Source: Priapulus caudatus
Taxonomy: Eukaryota; Priapulida; Priapulimorpha; Priapulimorphida; Priapulidae
Length of the DNA: 43,262 bases
Assembly (NCBI RefSeq): GCF_000485595.1
Contig: NW_014577063.1
Span: forward strand, 684,854 to 728,115
Direction: 5' to 3'
The translations under genes were made by a program, and so were the position numbers. The notes below the pieces were generated by a model. The model was not told the origin of the DNA. It ran no database searches and saw only the letters and a list, made by a program, of their open reading frames with translations. This document shows, in pieces, positions 12,201-22,865 of the stretch (its first letter is position 1; every line of letters begins with the position of its first letter).

Positions 12201-14195
12201 AAAGACGACACACATCGACAATGTGACACATCTAAACTTCTTACTCATACTGATCAGTGTCAATGAATGAGAGTCTATTCACTTCATCTATTCATCATTG
12301 CAGTTCTCTTTTTATTTGCCCAACTGCACTAATTTCATGCCCATTAAAGTTCCAAGATTGCTGACCAACCAGCACCAGTCAGTAGTGAGCACTCTGCTAT
12401 CTTAATGATAATGATCTTAGATGATAAGCATCAACATTCTTTGTATTAAAGCCATTGTGCTACAATTTGTGCGACTGCCTATCTGCTTTATCTCTAACAG
12501 TAACAGCCTCAATGATTCCCTTCAGTGATTGCACAGTTGTTAGTTCCAAGTTTGCCAGTCAGCCCACACGAGAAATGATTGCAGCACACGTTGGCGATTA
12601 ATATTTATAATTATATTTATGCTTCAAAGTTACACTATTAGATAAGGACACCTCGGTGCAGTGGTAAGAGAGGTTTGTGATGCGTGTGACAGCACAAACG
12701 CACACACGCATGCAAGCACGCACGCACGCATACTGATATAATTTTATACAGAGGTGTTATAATATCATGGCATGATATGAAGTTTATTCAAGTCAAGCGG
12801 TTGTGGAAGATGAAACCTTCTTGAAGCGGTAAAAAGCAACTCGTGAGTTCTACACTTTTTTTTACTTTATCATGCTGTATATACTGAAAATAGTACTAAA
12901 TTAAACATGAACACAGTATTGTGTCTCATAGGCATTGGTAGGCCTGGTATGTGTTGAAAAGAAAACTTAAAGATAATGTAAAACAAGTTTGGACCTGTTT
13001 CTACATCATTTCTACATGAACGCTCATTCCAACGTTACACTAACAGGTTGAAGACATTTTAAATTTAGTCTCTGGTAAAATATCAAAATTCCTGTATTCT
13101 CAGTTCTATTTCAAAGGACCTTACTTTAGCAATTTCGGATGGGAGAGTTAATACGTTCAGTGGCTTGGAACGATCAGTGAATTTTACATCTCCAGGGCAT
13201 GATCTGTGTACTCCTCCTTTATGAGCTGCAATCGCTGATAAAACACACTCACGCCCTGCACAGCGAGAGAGCAGTACATGTACACACAGGCTAATGTGTG
13301 CACAGCGCAAGCTAAAAGAGCGGGGCATACACGTCAGTGCACGTGCGAATATAGTAAGTTTTCAGGGGAGTGCTGGGACACCTGCTGATGCAAATATTGG
13401 CTGGGTGTACCACAATTTGTGGAGTATAGGAGGGAATTTTGTTTTTAATAAGAAAATATTTTTCACCTACCTACCTACTCGGTACCCTGAGAGGCGAGTA
13501 GGTAAAGTGGAAACAAACAATTTTTTAAGGGTGGCCTCATTGAACTCATGAAAGATATTCTCATTCATAAAACGACCTATCTGTGAGATAATCAAGCCCC
13601 TTAGAGAGTCGGCCCAGCTCACCCAGTTTTTACGAGGTTTTACGAGCGTGTCAACATGTCAACTTTACGGCCATTTGTTACTATGCACTGTCTTTAAAAC
13701 GTCCTTAATTATGCAACACTCGCTGATTCGACCTGCGGGCCCATTATGCCTGGTGTATAGGTCAATCTACTAGCTGCCTCATTTATTCTGAATACAGCAC
13801 ATCTTATAGATGCAGCATGGCTGACATACCAGACATGTGTTGTGGGTGTAACCGTGCAAAATAAGCAAGCCATAAACTATGAGACTAATGTACAGACCTG
13901 CACTGGGGGCACATCCAGTGTATTTTCTGCTCTGACTGATATCAGCTGATCTATCTTCACAGCCTCACACCTAAACACAGAAGCGAATGTTGATATTACA
14001 GCACTTGGCACTTACATGTTGCACATGGTACGTACTACAGTGCAAGATAGGTCTAGATAATAGAATGGGAGAACAACAATAGGACATGCAAATATCTTGA
14101 AAAAAAACTAAAGAATTATCTGTCTGGATATGTTCCCTTTGTAGTTTAAAGCACACGCACGCACGCACGCACGCACCCACCCACCCACGCACGCA

Positions 14196-14227
<32 letters not shown>

Positions 14228-14850
14228 CACACAGGTACATACAAAGTAGCCTATAGCATCACAATATCATTGTCAATGTGATTTAGTAATAGTATTTCTG
14301 ACAATTCAAGATAATCCGTTCAACATAAACCTTTCACGAAGTTCTAATATTTATTCTATTATGTACTATATATTAAACGTAAAACATTTTAGTCACTGCT
14401 ACTACCTGCTAGTCTTAACTTCTAAGTATTTTCTATGATTATTCTATGTATTTTCTTTTTCCTTGATTGTACATTATGAATGTGAAATTTCATGCAAGCA
14501 CATAAATTGTGCATCTGTTGAAGCACTAAACGAATATAATTGATTCGAAAACTAGAAGCACTGTAACAGTGCAACTTACTACTCAAGATGCCTGCATCAA
14601 ATGCACTTACTTACAACAAAACTAGCTACTACAAGTTAGGTACAGTAACCCCGCAGGATAACACCTATGTCTGATGAAAAGGATAAAAGCAACTAATTTC
14701 AGTGGCTTAGCATGATTAAAAAAGAGTTGGTACTTACTTTGGTCTCTGCTGACAACAAACGCAAATGGCCACAGCATAGATGAGCACGACGATAGTAGTG
14801 ATGGCCAGGCCGGCTCCAGCCAACGCTAGACCACCAGTCTCTGCCAACAT
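4576..14850 (-). CDS. multi-tyrosine transmembrane adaptor, PAG/Cbp- or LAT-like (whole gene)
   Basis: Coding exons (minus strand): 14850-14738, 13970-13898, 11568-11432, 10847-10634, 10290-10108, 9651-9477, 9104-8941, 7254-7023 and 6246-4576. All have AG acceptors and GT donors, and all phases join. The product is about 985 residues. MLAETGG is followed by a membrane helix (about residues 8-33) and a juxtamembrane CVCC motif, as in palmitoylated raft adaptors. The tail holds about 14 YxxV/I/L motifs (YASV, YAKV, YSKV, YTIV, YESV, YFSI, YTTV, YAQV, YAEI, YAVV, YSTV and others) and SH3-type segments RRLPEPPPL and APPPVPAK. Vertebrate PAG1 has the same plan and a similar APPPVPVK segment. There is no visible enzymatic or extracellular domain. 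I infer a scaffold for SH2/SH3 proteins such as Src/Csk kinases. Orthology to PAG is unproven and convergence is possible. The reading frame is disturbed in the last exon. Confidence 0.75.
5090..5460 (-). repeat. 36-bp coding tandem repeat in the E/R/K helix
   Basis: On the plus strand, blocks such as ctcccaatgggacctcctc and tgtcccggtgggacctcctt alternate. Each 36-bp unit encodes 12 residues, and two alternating unit types form a 72-bp higher-order repeat. The period is a multiple of three, so copy-number change keeps the frame. Confidence 0.8.
7023..7254 (-). CDS. adaptor coding exon 8: YAEI, SLYAKV
   Basis: The acceptor is ATTTGCAG and the donor CATGG|GTAAGA; length 232 nt, about residues 354-431. 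It contains SELYAEI, SSLYAKV (matches the strict ITIM pattern), NYGSA, a PPPEPPAV stretch and RLYNIT. Confidence 0.78.
7694..8765 (+). mobile_element. non-autonomous PIF/Harbinger element (1,072 bp) with transposase remnant
   Basis: The inverted ends are long and near-perfect: about 45 bp, starting TGCTGCGTTTACACTGTG, with the reverse complement at 8721-8765. TAA flanks both sides (7691-7693 and 8766-8768), matching the 3-bp TWA duplication of Harbinger elements. Inside, a frame from ATG 8143 to TAG 8359-8361, with one in-frame TAG, reads RRPRSMWVREWLSEDRRQQ and then LGHYSTF. This resembles the N-terminal region of Harbinger (HARBI1-type) transposases. The DDE core is missing. The element lies in the adaptor intron between exons 7 and 8. 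Confidence 0.75.
8143..8361 (+). pseudogene. Harbinger transposase N-terminal fragment
   Basis: A 73-codon frame with one internal stop (after GKARV). The first part is MNAQDEDFVFACLLGAY; the last part carries the RR(P)RSMWVREWL and LGHYSTF blocks. No catalytic domain follows before the right inverted repeat. Confidence 0.6.
8941..9104 (-). CDS. adaptor coding exon 7: charged helix, YYTTV, YAQ|V
   Basis: The acceptor is GCTACAG and the donor GCTCAG|GTGCGT; length 164 nt, about residues 299-353. A short charged helix (KAREQTRQLERERQQ) precedes EHYYTTV. The exon ends SDMYAQ, with the V encoded by the next exon. Confidence 0.76.
9477..9651 (-). CDS. adaptor coding exon 6: APPPVPAK and ITIM-like SSYFSI
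   Basis: The acceptor is GTTACAG and the donor TATAG|GTAGGT; length 175 nt, about residues 241-299. EAPPPVPAKNF is a class II SH3-type motif (PxxPxK). SSYFSI fits the strict ITIM pattern S-x-Y-x-x-I. Confidence 0.76.
10108..10290 (-). CDS. adaptor coding exon 5: four tyrosine motifs
   Basis: The acceptor is ATGCTAG and the donor GTGCAG|GTGAGA; length 183 nt, symmetrical phase 0-0, about residues 180-240. The motifs in order are PPYSKV, GYTIV, DYSTA and VYESV. Confidence 0.78.
10634..10847 (-). CDS. adaptor coding exon 4: SH3-type motif, YASV, YAK|V
   Basis: The acceptor is CGTTCAG and the donor CCAAG|GTGAGC; length 214 nt. About residues 108-179. It contains RRLPEPPPL, a class I-like proline motif, then SELYASV, and ends EPPYAK exactly at the exon border. 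The next exon supplies the V. Confidence 0.78.
10945..11378. repeat. minisatellite, about 96-100 bp unit
   Basis: Diverged units beginning gagaagtatgccaatgg-like start near 11009, 11105, 11205 and 11302, with a partial unit before the first. Each also contains a cagaggagac/agcagacgag-type block. The array lies in the adaptor intron between coding exons 3 and 4, ending about 50 bp before exon 3. Open frames across it are repeat artefacts. Confidence 0.75.
11432..11568 (-). CDS. adaptor coding exon 3
   Basis: The acceptor is AATTACAG and the donor ATAAG|GTATGA; length 137 nt, starting in phase 0 and ending in phase 2. It encodes about residues 63-108, a Ser/Thr/Asn-rich disordered linker ending MNTSSTSSEI. 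Confidence 0.72.
11640..13890. other. adaptor intron 2, no supported exon
   Basis: AT-rich intron. It holds an isolated A-box-like tRNA-SINE scrap (ggtgcagtggtaagag, about 12656-12671), an ACGC-rich tract at about 12700-12730, and an unexplained 81-codon minus-strand frame at 13083-13328 with no recognised domain. The flanking coding exons already join in phase without it. Confidence 0.5.
13898..13970 (-). CDS. adaptor coding exon 2
   Basis: The acceptor is TGTTTAG and the donor CAG|GTCTGT; length 73 nt, phases 2 to 0. It encodes about residues 38-62, a linker (KCEAVKIDQLISVRAENT...). There is no tyrosine motif. Confidence 0.7.
14150..14234. repeat. (ACGC)n/(ACCC)n/(AC)n microsatellite
   Basis: A pure tetranucleotide ACGC array, interrupted by a short ACCC block and grading into AC repeats. 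It is intronic in the adaptor gene. Confidence 0.9.
14738..14850 (-). CDS. adaptor coding exon 1: membrane anchor
   Basis: The ATG at 14850 has A at -3. The peptide is MLAETGG and then a hydrophobic helix rich in L/A/G/I/V, ending AICVCCQQRPK. The donor is CCAAA|GTAAGT and the exon ends in phase 2. A 3' splice site (GTTGCAG) lies at 14886, so this exon probably starts with 5'UTR at 14885, joined to an upstream non-coding exon that I could not place. The reading frame is also open from 14885 to the ATG, so an upstream coding exon cannot be excluded. Confidence 0.7.
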
Positions 14851-14889
14851 CTTACATGCATCTACCACCTTACAGCCACGGCTTACTGC

Positions 14890-17455
14890 AACACAGTAAT
14901 CACAAAAGTTTGGCTATAGATCTGGCTAAAAAAAACTCAATTAAACAGCATGTAAATGACAGTGAGGAACGAAATTCAAGCAAACCTAGAGGGATACCAA
15001 CTGTGCTAATGCAATCAAATTTCAAAGGTGTTAAAATTATTGTACGAACATTCAAAGCCACACACTATACACAAAGATGCAGTATTGAATACAATGCAGA
15101 GTCTGAGAGCAACCACTTTTTCGAACTGGTTATAACAATATACATATATTACAATATAAACATACCACACGCATGTTTCTATGCATGCACAGTCCAGGGC
15201 TTTAATAGCACAAATAGATGTTCTGCCAACGCATGGCACGCAATACAAACACACAATACAGCACTATAAATCGCTAAGCAAGTTTTTGACCTGCAGATCA
15301 TAATATGCAAACTAACAGTGTAGCTCACGGAGTTTGCTTGTCCATGCTAGTGAGCTATCAACTCAAAACTGCACATATTTATGTAAAACACGCTTAACTT
15401 TCGTCTGAAGTTTACACATCACGATGCCACAGAAACGACTAAGCAGTTAGGGATCCAAAGTACCAACAAACTAAATCCACGTCATACAGTAAACAGTGGC
15501 ACATTATACCACCACGATAAGTCGACCAAAACCTGGAACATTTTCACCGCTCCAGTGACTCATGCGTATTATGTGTACATACATGGGCTAGCAGGTGGAT
15601 CTAAACGAAATGTGTGACTGTGCTGTAGCGTACTCATTCACTGTCCTAGATACTTATTCTGGCGGGCTAAAAATCATTCATGAACAAGTGGCACAGTGCG
15701 AATGAAACTAGCTTTGGCCACTGCTGACCGACTTACAAGCAACATCAACATGCAACAGTTCTGGCAGACTATTTACGACTCACTAACCTAGGGAAATGCC
15801 ATTGTTGTACCCAACTGGAAAGCTCTGTGCAGTAATTTTCGTGATTGCCTACGTTTCACCTGATTTGTTCTCAATGATTACAAGCTACCGCTAAAATCAA
15901 TTGCTGCACAATAGTGGACATTAACGTGGAGGTCTGCATTTATTCTGAATTTCACAACTTACTATTGACAAGTCAAAGAATTTCTAACCATAATCGTATT
16001 ACACTTGATATTTCTTGACTGTCAGGAACGCTAATGACAAAGGCAAACGACCAATCAGCGCTTCATTTATTTACCCGAACGAGCGGTAACAAGTACAGAT
16101 TTGCAGTACACATGTATGGTCTGACGCAGAAAGCAAATTATTACCCAGAAGAAAGCCATTACAGGTCATGATCATTTACAAAGGAAATGCAGACCGTTCA
16201 TCGATCATGTCAGACAAATTAAGTCAAGATGCTAGAATTAATTCACAACACCTTCCTACGTGGTAGAGACGTAACATAACATTCATTAACAGAGACGAAC
16301 AAACAAAGTTTCAACACTGCACGGCATCCCAACGTGTAATTACGTGTTGTTAGTAATGTACACAATGAGGTTAGCGTTAATTTAATGAGCTAATTAACTG
16401 TGTTTACATGCTCACCTTCTATTACTTCACACTAGATCTGCCATGTTCTCTATACAGTCAAGACCTAACAAAAAAACAATAATGACATAAAGGTCAATCA
16501 CTCTGCTAAATGTGAATACAACAGACACTACACTTAGCTATATGCAGTCTCTAAATAGGTTTCGTGTTTTTAATTAAACAAGTGCCGCAGAGCGACAGCG
16601 CTCAACCAACGTGTACGGGTATTCTTCAGATAAACTCACTGGCGACCGAATCAAGTTGCCTATACGCCTACTCCCTAACCATATCAGATAGTTACCAGGG
16701 TAACCTCCGATAGTACCCTGGGGGACATAGACCCTATGAGCGTCAGTGTCAGTGACAGTGCTGGTGACAGGGATTCGGACAGGGTGTGTCGATGGGAGAG
16801 GACGTGTTTTCGCGGCGCTCCGATTTAACACTACAGTGTGCTCTTCTCTGGCTGAAAGTTGTATAGATACTAGTAGTAGTACTACTAACATAACTTAATT
16901 ACGTTATTTACCGTGAATTTCTCAAATTTCCGTTACTTGTGCACGAGTTATTTCATGCGATGCTAACTAACTAGCTGCAACAGCATTACATTGAAAACAA
17001 GAGTGCATCCATTAGTCAAACAACAACAAACAATTTTTCCCGCCTGAATTTACACTAAACATTCAAGATACTTGGCAAAAGCCTAAGGTAACACTAATTA
17101 TTTAGCATATATGCACTGTGTCTATTCTTTACCTCTAACACAGGCCAACTTAGTCTCATTTGCTGTGTTACCCGGGGTGGCTTGTCGGGAACGAAGAAAG
17201 GAAGGCAGCCAGCTAGCTAGTTCCTACACAGTTACTAACACTAACACTAGTCATCACAGGAACAGGAACAGTATAAGCAGTTTACTATATATATAGTAAA
17301 GAGACTAACTATGTGTTGTGGCATCTATTTGCACCAATAAGAAAAAAACAGAAAAACGTAAATACGTAATAATATAATTGTAATCATCTAAGTGGTGCAT
17401 TATTGTGTTGTTGTGTTGGTAAACATTACCAGCTATAGATGTCTACAGTACTAGG
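14890..17455. other. region upstream of the adaptor start, no supported gene
   Basis: This should contain the adaptor's 5'UTR exon(s) and promoter, but I could not identify them. The minus-strand frame at 16574-16891 starts with a hydrophobic, signal-like stretch but lies in a repeat that recurs at 22620-22770, so I do not call it a gene. Confidence 0.45.
16656..16760. repeat. dispersed repeat, copy 1 (related to 22620-22770)
   Basis: Blocks shared with the second locus are cgcctactccctaac, ccatatca, accagggta and cctgggggaca, followed by catagaccctatgagcg. Both loci also carry tagtagtactacta-type palindromes nearby (about 16873-16890 and 22842-22861). Ends are approximate. Confidence 0.65.
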
Positions 17456-17559
17456 ACTACGAGTAAAAGGTTACTGAGAGGATCAGCAAGTAGTAGCAAT
17501 ATAAATATGAAAGACAATACGGGGGGGTAGCTTGACAGGTAGCGAAAAGCAAGGTGGTG

Positions 17560-20500
17560 GCACCGATGCGGTAGAAACGTGTGGATCGTGTGGAAAAGTA
17601 GTGAAGGACTCGTGTCGTCCTTGGAATGCGAGATTTGTCAATTCTGGCACCACATTGAGTGTGAGGAAGTACCAACTGAAACATATAAGGTAATTGAGAA
17701 GGATCTGGGAGGCATACACTGGTATTGTAGAAAGTGCAACGTAAGTGTTGTGAAACTGCTCACCTCCATATCATGCCTTGATCAGAGGCAATCCGTGACA
17801 GAGACCAAAGTGAATGCATTGGACACAAGGATGATTGATCTAGAACAGAGTGTAGTCAAAACTAGCAATAGTTTGGACAAAATACATGACACTTTTGATA
17901 GTGTTCTAGACCTTAAAATAGATGAGACATTAAGGAAAATCCAAGATAGGGACCGCAGGAAGTGCAATGTCATTGTCTTCGGTGTCGATGATGGCAAGGT
18001 AAGGCTGAATCATGACTGTTCGGCTATAAAAGAACTCGCAAGGAGTACGTCGAAATCGATAGGACTTACAGACTCGGCAAGATTCAGTCGGAAAACAAGG
18101 GAATTTTAGCCAGACCGATGAAAGTTGTCTTGAAACAAGAGAGTGTACGAAGTCAGTTACTTCGACAAGCAAAGGCACTAAAAGACAAAAAGGACAAATG
18201 GAAGAAATGCTACGTGAAACCGGACTTGACTCCCAAAAAGATGGAGAGGACAAGAGTCTTAGTGGCAGAGATAGAAGAAAGAAGAGGCAAAGGGGAGCAG
18301 GATCTGGTATTAAGGTTCGGACAGATTGTCAAGCTAAAGAAGGAACGCGGGAAACCAGGCCTGAGACAATACTAGGGGGAGATAGAGGGGATATAGTTGT
18401 AAATAATGGTACAGGAGCACCTATTCTATTTCAAATTTCTACACAAATACACAAAGCATTGTAAATAAGTTAGACGAATTTGAAGCCCTAATAGACGAAC
18501 TGAAACCAGACATTATTGGTATCACAGAGACGTGGGCAAATGAGAACACTCCAGACAGTTTGTTCACCCTAAGAGGGTATGATCTTTTCAGAAAATATCG
18601 GGTAGGAGCACAGGGAGAAGGAGTACTATTACTGGTCCAAAACGATCTCCAAGCATCAACCTGTCCAAGACTAGAGGTTAGCGAGTTTGCTGAATCAGTA
18701 TGGTGTGAAATCCAACTAACTGGAGAGGATGTTTTATTCATAGGAGTGTGTTATCGATCACCAGCTAGTACACAGGAGAACAATGAGGAGTTGATTGATC
18801 TATTCTCTAAGGTAGCAAGTGGACAGGAGATGCATGTTCTGATTATGGGTGACTTTAATATACCTGAGGTTGATTATGTGAACTATTGCACCAGTTGCAG
18901 TCCACTGTCATTCCACAGTAGGTTTCTCGACAAGACCCAGGACATGTTTCTATTGCAACATGTGACGGTACCGACAAGATATTATCATATAGAGAAGGTC
19001 AAGAGCCATCTAAACTTGATCTGATCTTCACAAATGATGAGAATATGATCGATGAAGTGAGTTGTTTGGCACCCATCAGGAAGAGCGATCACATTGGACT
19101 AGCATGGACGACCATAACACACCTGGACCCAAACAGCCTGAAACACAAGTACGAAGGCCGAAACTACTGGAAAGAAGATTATATATCTTTAAACACAGAA
19201 ATCAAAGCCACTGATTGGAAGACAGTATTGCGAGGTTTGGACACCAACAGTGCTTGGCAGGAGTTGGAGCTAAGAATTGAAGACCTTAGTAAGAGGAATG
19301 TATCAGAGAAGAGACCACCAAATAAGAACCAGAGACCAAGATGGCTGACCAAGCTTGTTCGAAAAGCAATACAGAAGAAGAGGAAATTTTACTTAAATAC
19401 TGTAGACTGTGCAGAGAAAAAGATTATGCCAATTGTGTTAAACAGAGAAAAATCACTTCCAACTTGTGTAACAAAGCCAAGAAAAATTATGAGCGAGGTC
19501 TTGTTGATGTATTCAAGAGCAACCCCAAGAAGTTTTATGGGTACGTGCGCAAGAAACAGAAGGTCAAAGCTGGAATAACTCGATTAGCCAAAGGAAAAGG
19601 TATGTTAACAGACAACGACCAAGAAGCAGCATCATTACTGAACAACTATTTCAAGTGTTTGTAACAGAGCCAGTGGGTAACATTCCGAATAACAAGCTTG
19701 AACAGTATTGAGATTACAGCTGCACAAATGGAAAAGAAGCTGAGAGAACTGAAGCCAGGCAAGTCACCAGGACCTGATGGAATACACCCGAAAAGTTCTG
19801 CTAAAAGAATGTGCTGATGGACTTGCATTGCCACTCACATTAATATTCCAAAAATCCTTACAGGAAGGGACCCTACCAACAAAATTGAAAAAAGTGCAGG
19901 TTTCGCCCATCTTCAAAAAAGGATGGCTGCTGAGAACTACAGACCAGTTTCACTAACATGTGTGTGTTGTAAGGTCATGGAATCGCTATTGCGTGATGAA
20001 GTAGTAAAATTCATAGATGAGAACAAATTGTTTACAGAACACCAACATGGATTTACGTCAAGGAGGAGCTGTCTGACTAATCTCCTAGAGACATTTGAAG
20101 CTTGGAGTAAGGCCATTGACAATGGTAATTGCATCGACACCATCTTTTTAGACTATCAAAAAGCATTTCACACGGTTCTGCACATGAGGCTATTGAAAAA
20201 ATTGAAAACGTATGGAATAAGAGGAACACTCATAAACTGGATTGAAAGCTTTCTCGTGGGGCGCCAGATGAGGGCGAGCGTTCGAGGACTGTACTCGGAA
20301 TGGTGGTCAGTAGATAAAGGAGTTCCGCAAGGATCGGTCTTAGAACCACTACTGTTCCTGGTATATGTAAACGATATCCCGGACATAGCAATTTGTGATA
20401 GGAAAATCTTTGCGGATGATACAAAAATGTGGAAATCTATATCGACAACAACGAACTGCATGCTACTGCAGCATGACCTAAATATGATGTGTGAATGGTC

Positions 20501-20835
20501 AAGGAATTGGCTATTAAAGTTTCACGTCAGGAAGTGGAAACGGATGCATTTAGGAGGAAATAACGAACAGTTTGATTACTCAATGACCGATGAGGCTGGG
20601 ACAAGAAGAGTGTTAGATGAGATCACTGAAGAAAAAGACCTTGGGATATGAATAAATAGCGACATGAAACCCACTCTACAGTGTACCAGAGCAGCGAACA
20701 AAGCGATGGGGGTAATGAGATCAATCAAGAAAACATTCAAGTACGTAGATAAAAGGTGTTTCCTTATCCTGTACAAGACGTTCATCAGACCCCACCTAGA
20801 GTACTGTGTGCAAACCTGGGGGCCGTTGTCAGAAA
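17560..20835 (+). pseudogene. degraded CR1/L2-like LINE with PHD-type ORF1
   Basis: Read in order across several frames: a PHD-finger ORF1 (LECEICQFWHHIECEEV, then WYCRKC near 17720-17740), a coiled-coil stretch and RRKCNVIVFGV (about 17955-17990). An APE-type endonuclease follows (ITETWANENT, GVCYRSP, MGDFNIPEVD, KSDH; about 18450-19100). Last is a reverse transcriptase (YRPVSLTC, HGFTSRRSC, GVPQGSV, FADD at 20409-20420). Many frameshifts and stops break it. The match ends near 20835 after RPHLEYCVQTWG, so the 3' end of the element is missing. It belongs to the CR1/L2 side of LINEs; the clade is not certain. Confidence 0.85.
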
Positions 20836-20839
20836 CAAA

Positions 20840-21605
20840 ATTAGTCTTAACATTAGTCTTTTAACATTAACGTCCACTCGTAACCGTTGACAGAAACATC
20901 GCAAAGTTACGAGAATGAAAAATCCTCGAAAATATCCTCTTAACATTACGAGAACCCAGACCCTCTCGTAACATTAATATTAAGTTGAAAATAACACATT
21001 TACACTACGAATTACAATTATAGTGATATTATATTTTATAATAATGAATAAAATGTTTTTCTTGAAAAACACGTCAAAATCCTTAATTATCTACCGCTCA
21101 ATCTTAATTATCTAACAAAACAAAACATTTACAAATGGCATATGGCATTTGTTCTCTTGTTTTATTGTTTTAAATTACAGTGTGAGAATTTGTCTTGTTG
21201 TGCAGAATAAATTCATGACCGCGTCGTTTTTCATTTTTACCTCCGCCCCGATTAAATTCCACCTCAATAAAAGTTTGACAGCGCGGGAATCGATCGTTTG
21301 TTGATGCCGCCATTTTGCGAGCAGTAACCAAAGCACACTTGTGTGCTTCGCTGTGATTGGCTGGTCACCCTCACTGCTAAGCTAAGCCAATCAGCAGAGA
21401 GCTTTTTTGAACAGTTCACACATGTATGCGCATAGTCAAAAACTACATGAGGAATAAGAGTGAGTCAGCTTTGGAGGCTACTGCAATTTCCATAGCTGCT
21501 GCTACTTGCAATTGAGGGGCCACCTCGGCAAGAATTCCCATTCGACCAGGCCCTCGGACCCCCCTAGTTTCACCTCCCCCCTTCCCCTGTTTCAATTTTA
21601 TCCTG
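20840..21605. other. non-coding DNA between LINE remnant and foldback element
   Basis: No gene seen. TCTTAACATTA-type words and their complements recur at about 20845-20970, suggesting another degraded repeat, but no clean termini are visible. A gattggctgg (CCAAT-type) word occurs near 21355. Confidence 0.4.
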
Positions 21606-21614
21606 GGGAGAACC

Positions 21615-22347
21615 TAGCTCTAGAACTATAGCCCTCCGCTCCATCGCAGGGCTATAGAACATACTATGACAATTTTTAGGTAGTAAGCAGACAACTTTTT
21701 GCGCTTAATAACTTCTTTAGTACGCCAAATAAAGCACATTCTCTGTCGCACAAATGTCTTAAGTTACTATAAACACTAAAATTAAATCGCAAACTAACGC
21801 TTAAATGTTGTACTTGCTATATTACTCGTCGACGAAGATTGTTTACAAACTTGTAACCGCCATTTTTCGCTAGTGAGCGGGCACGCTAGCGAGCCGGCAC
21901 GCTAGCGAGCGGGCACAAGTTATTTCCAAGTGGACTGTGAAGGGGTGGGCAGGTTGCATGCGGTTGCAAACCGCCATTTTTTGTTGCGCAGTGCTAGCGC
22001 GGTTTGCAACCGCGTGCAACCTGCCCACCCCTCCACTTGGAAATACATTGTGCCCGCTCACTAGCCCCAGAACCGCGCTAGCGCCGCGCAACGAAAAATG
22101 GCGGGGACAAGTTGGTAAATAATTTTGTCGACGAGTAATATAGCAAGTACAACATTTAACCATTAGTTTGCAGTTTAATTTTAGTGTTTGCAGTAACTTA
22201 AGACATTTGTGCGACAGAGAATGTGCTTTATTTGGCGTACCAAAGAAGTTATTAAGCGCAAAAAGTTGTCTTTGCTTACTACCTGGAAATTGCCATAGTA
22301 TGTTCTATAGCCCTGCAGCGGAGCGGAGGGCTATAGTTCTAGAGCTA
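21615..22347. mobile_element. long foldback element (733 bp) with 9-bp TSD
   Basis: The two halves are inverted copies. The left end tagctctagaactatagccc is mirrored by gggctatagttctagagcta at the right. Matching continues through caacatttaa/ttaaatgttg and the cgtcgacga block to a GC-rich centre near 22000. The flanks are identical: gggagaacc at 21606-21614 and 22348-22356. Nearly the whole element is inverted repeat and no transposase is visible. A 9-bp duplication is usual for Mutator-like elements, but the family is not established. Confidence 0.8.
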
Positions 22348-22439
22348 GGGAGAACCCTGCATTGCCTGGCCATTGCCATTGGCATTGCATTTCCTGCAGC
22401 AACTGTACGCGGGCTATAGTACCGGTACTAGAATAGAGC

Positions 22440-22865
22440 TATGTCTGATACTGATAGTTACTTAACTCTAGTACTAATACTAATAGAAATAATAGTTAGT
22501 TACTGTGATACTGCTGCTGAGAGGGTCTATGTCCCCCGGGGTACTGCCGGAACGTACCCTGGTACTATCTAATATGCCGAACCGTACCTCGTCTACTCCA
22601 CTAACGAGTCTAGGGAGTCGCCTACGCCTACTCCCTAACCCGAACCCTAATCCTAACCATATCAAATAGTGACCAGGGTACGTTCCGGTATACCGGACCG
22701 TACCCAGGGTACGTTCCGGCAGTAACCTGGGGGACATTCGTCACATAGACCCTATGAGCGATACTGCTAGTGCTAGTCACTAGACTAGTGAGTAGTGATA
22801 CTGATTTAGTGATTATCATTACTGATTACTGATCAGTTCTAGTACTACTACTAGTAGTACTATAT
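22440..22865. repeat. inverted dispersed repeat, copy 2 (related to 16656-16760)
   Basis: The left arm (about 22507-22566: gagggtctatgtccccc, then ctgccggaacgtaccct) is repeated in inverted order at about 22675-22768. The centre (22630-22665) contains a degenerate CCCTAA-like stretch, ccctaacccgaaccctaatc. Termini and target duplication are not clear. Confidence 0.6.

Noticed and set aside
12650-12735. A-box-like ggtgcagtggtaagag, possible tRNA or SINE
   Set aside because: No B box at the right distance and no cloverleaf; the sequence runs into an ACGC repeat. At most a SINE scrap.
13083-13328. 81-codon minus-strand frame in adaptor intron 2
   Set aside because: It does not fit the splice phases, which already join without it, and it has no recognised domain. 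It could be a retroelement scrap.
16574-16891. Minus-strand frame starting with a signal-like MLVVLLLVSIQLSA
   Set aside because: Tempting as the adaptor's missing first exon, but the sequence lies in a dispersed repeat that recurs at 22.6-22.8 kb, and no donor fits.
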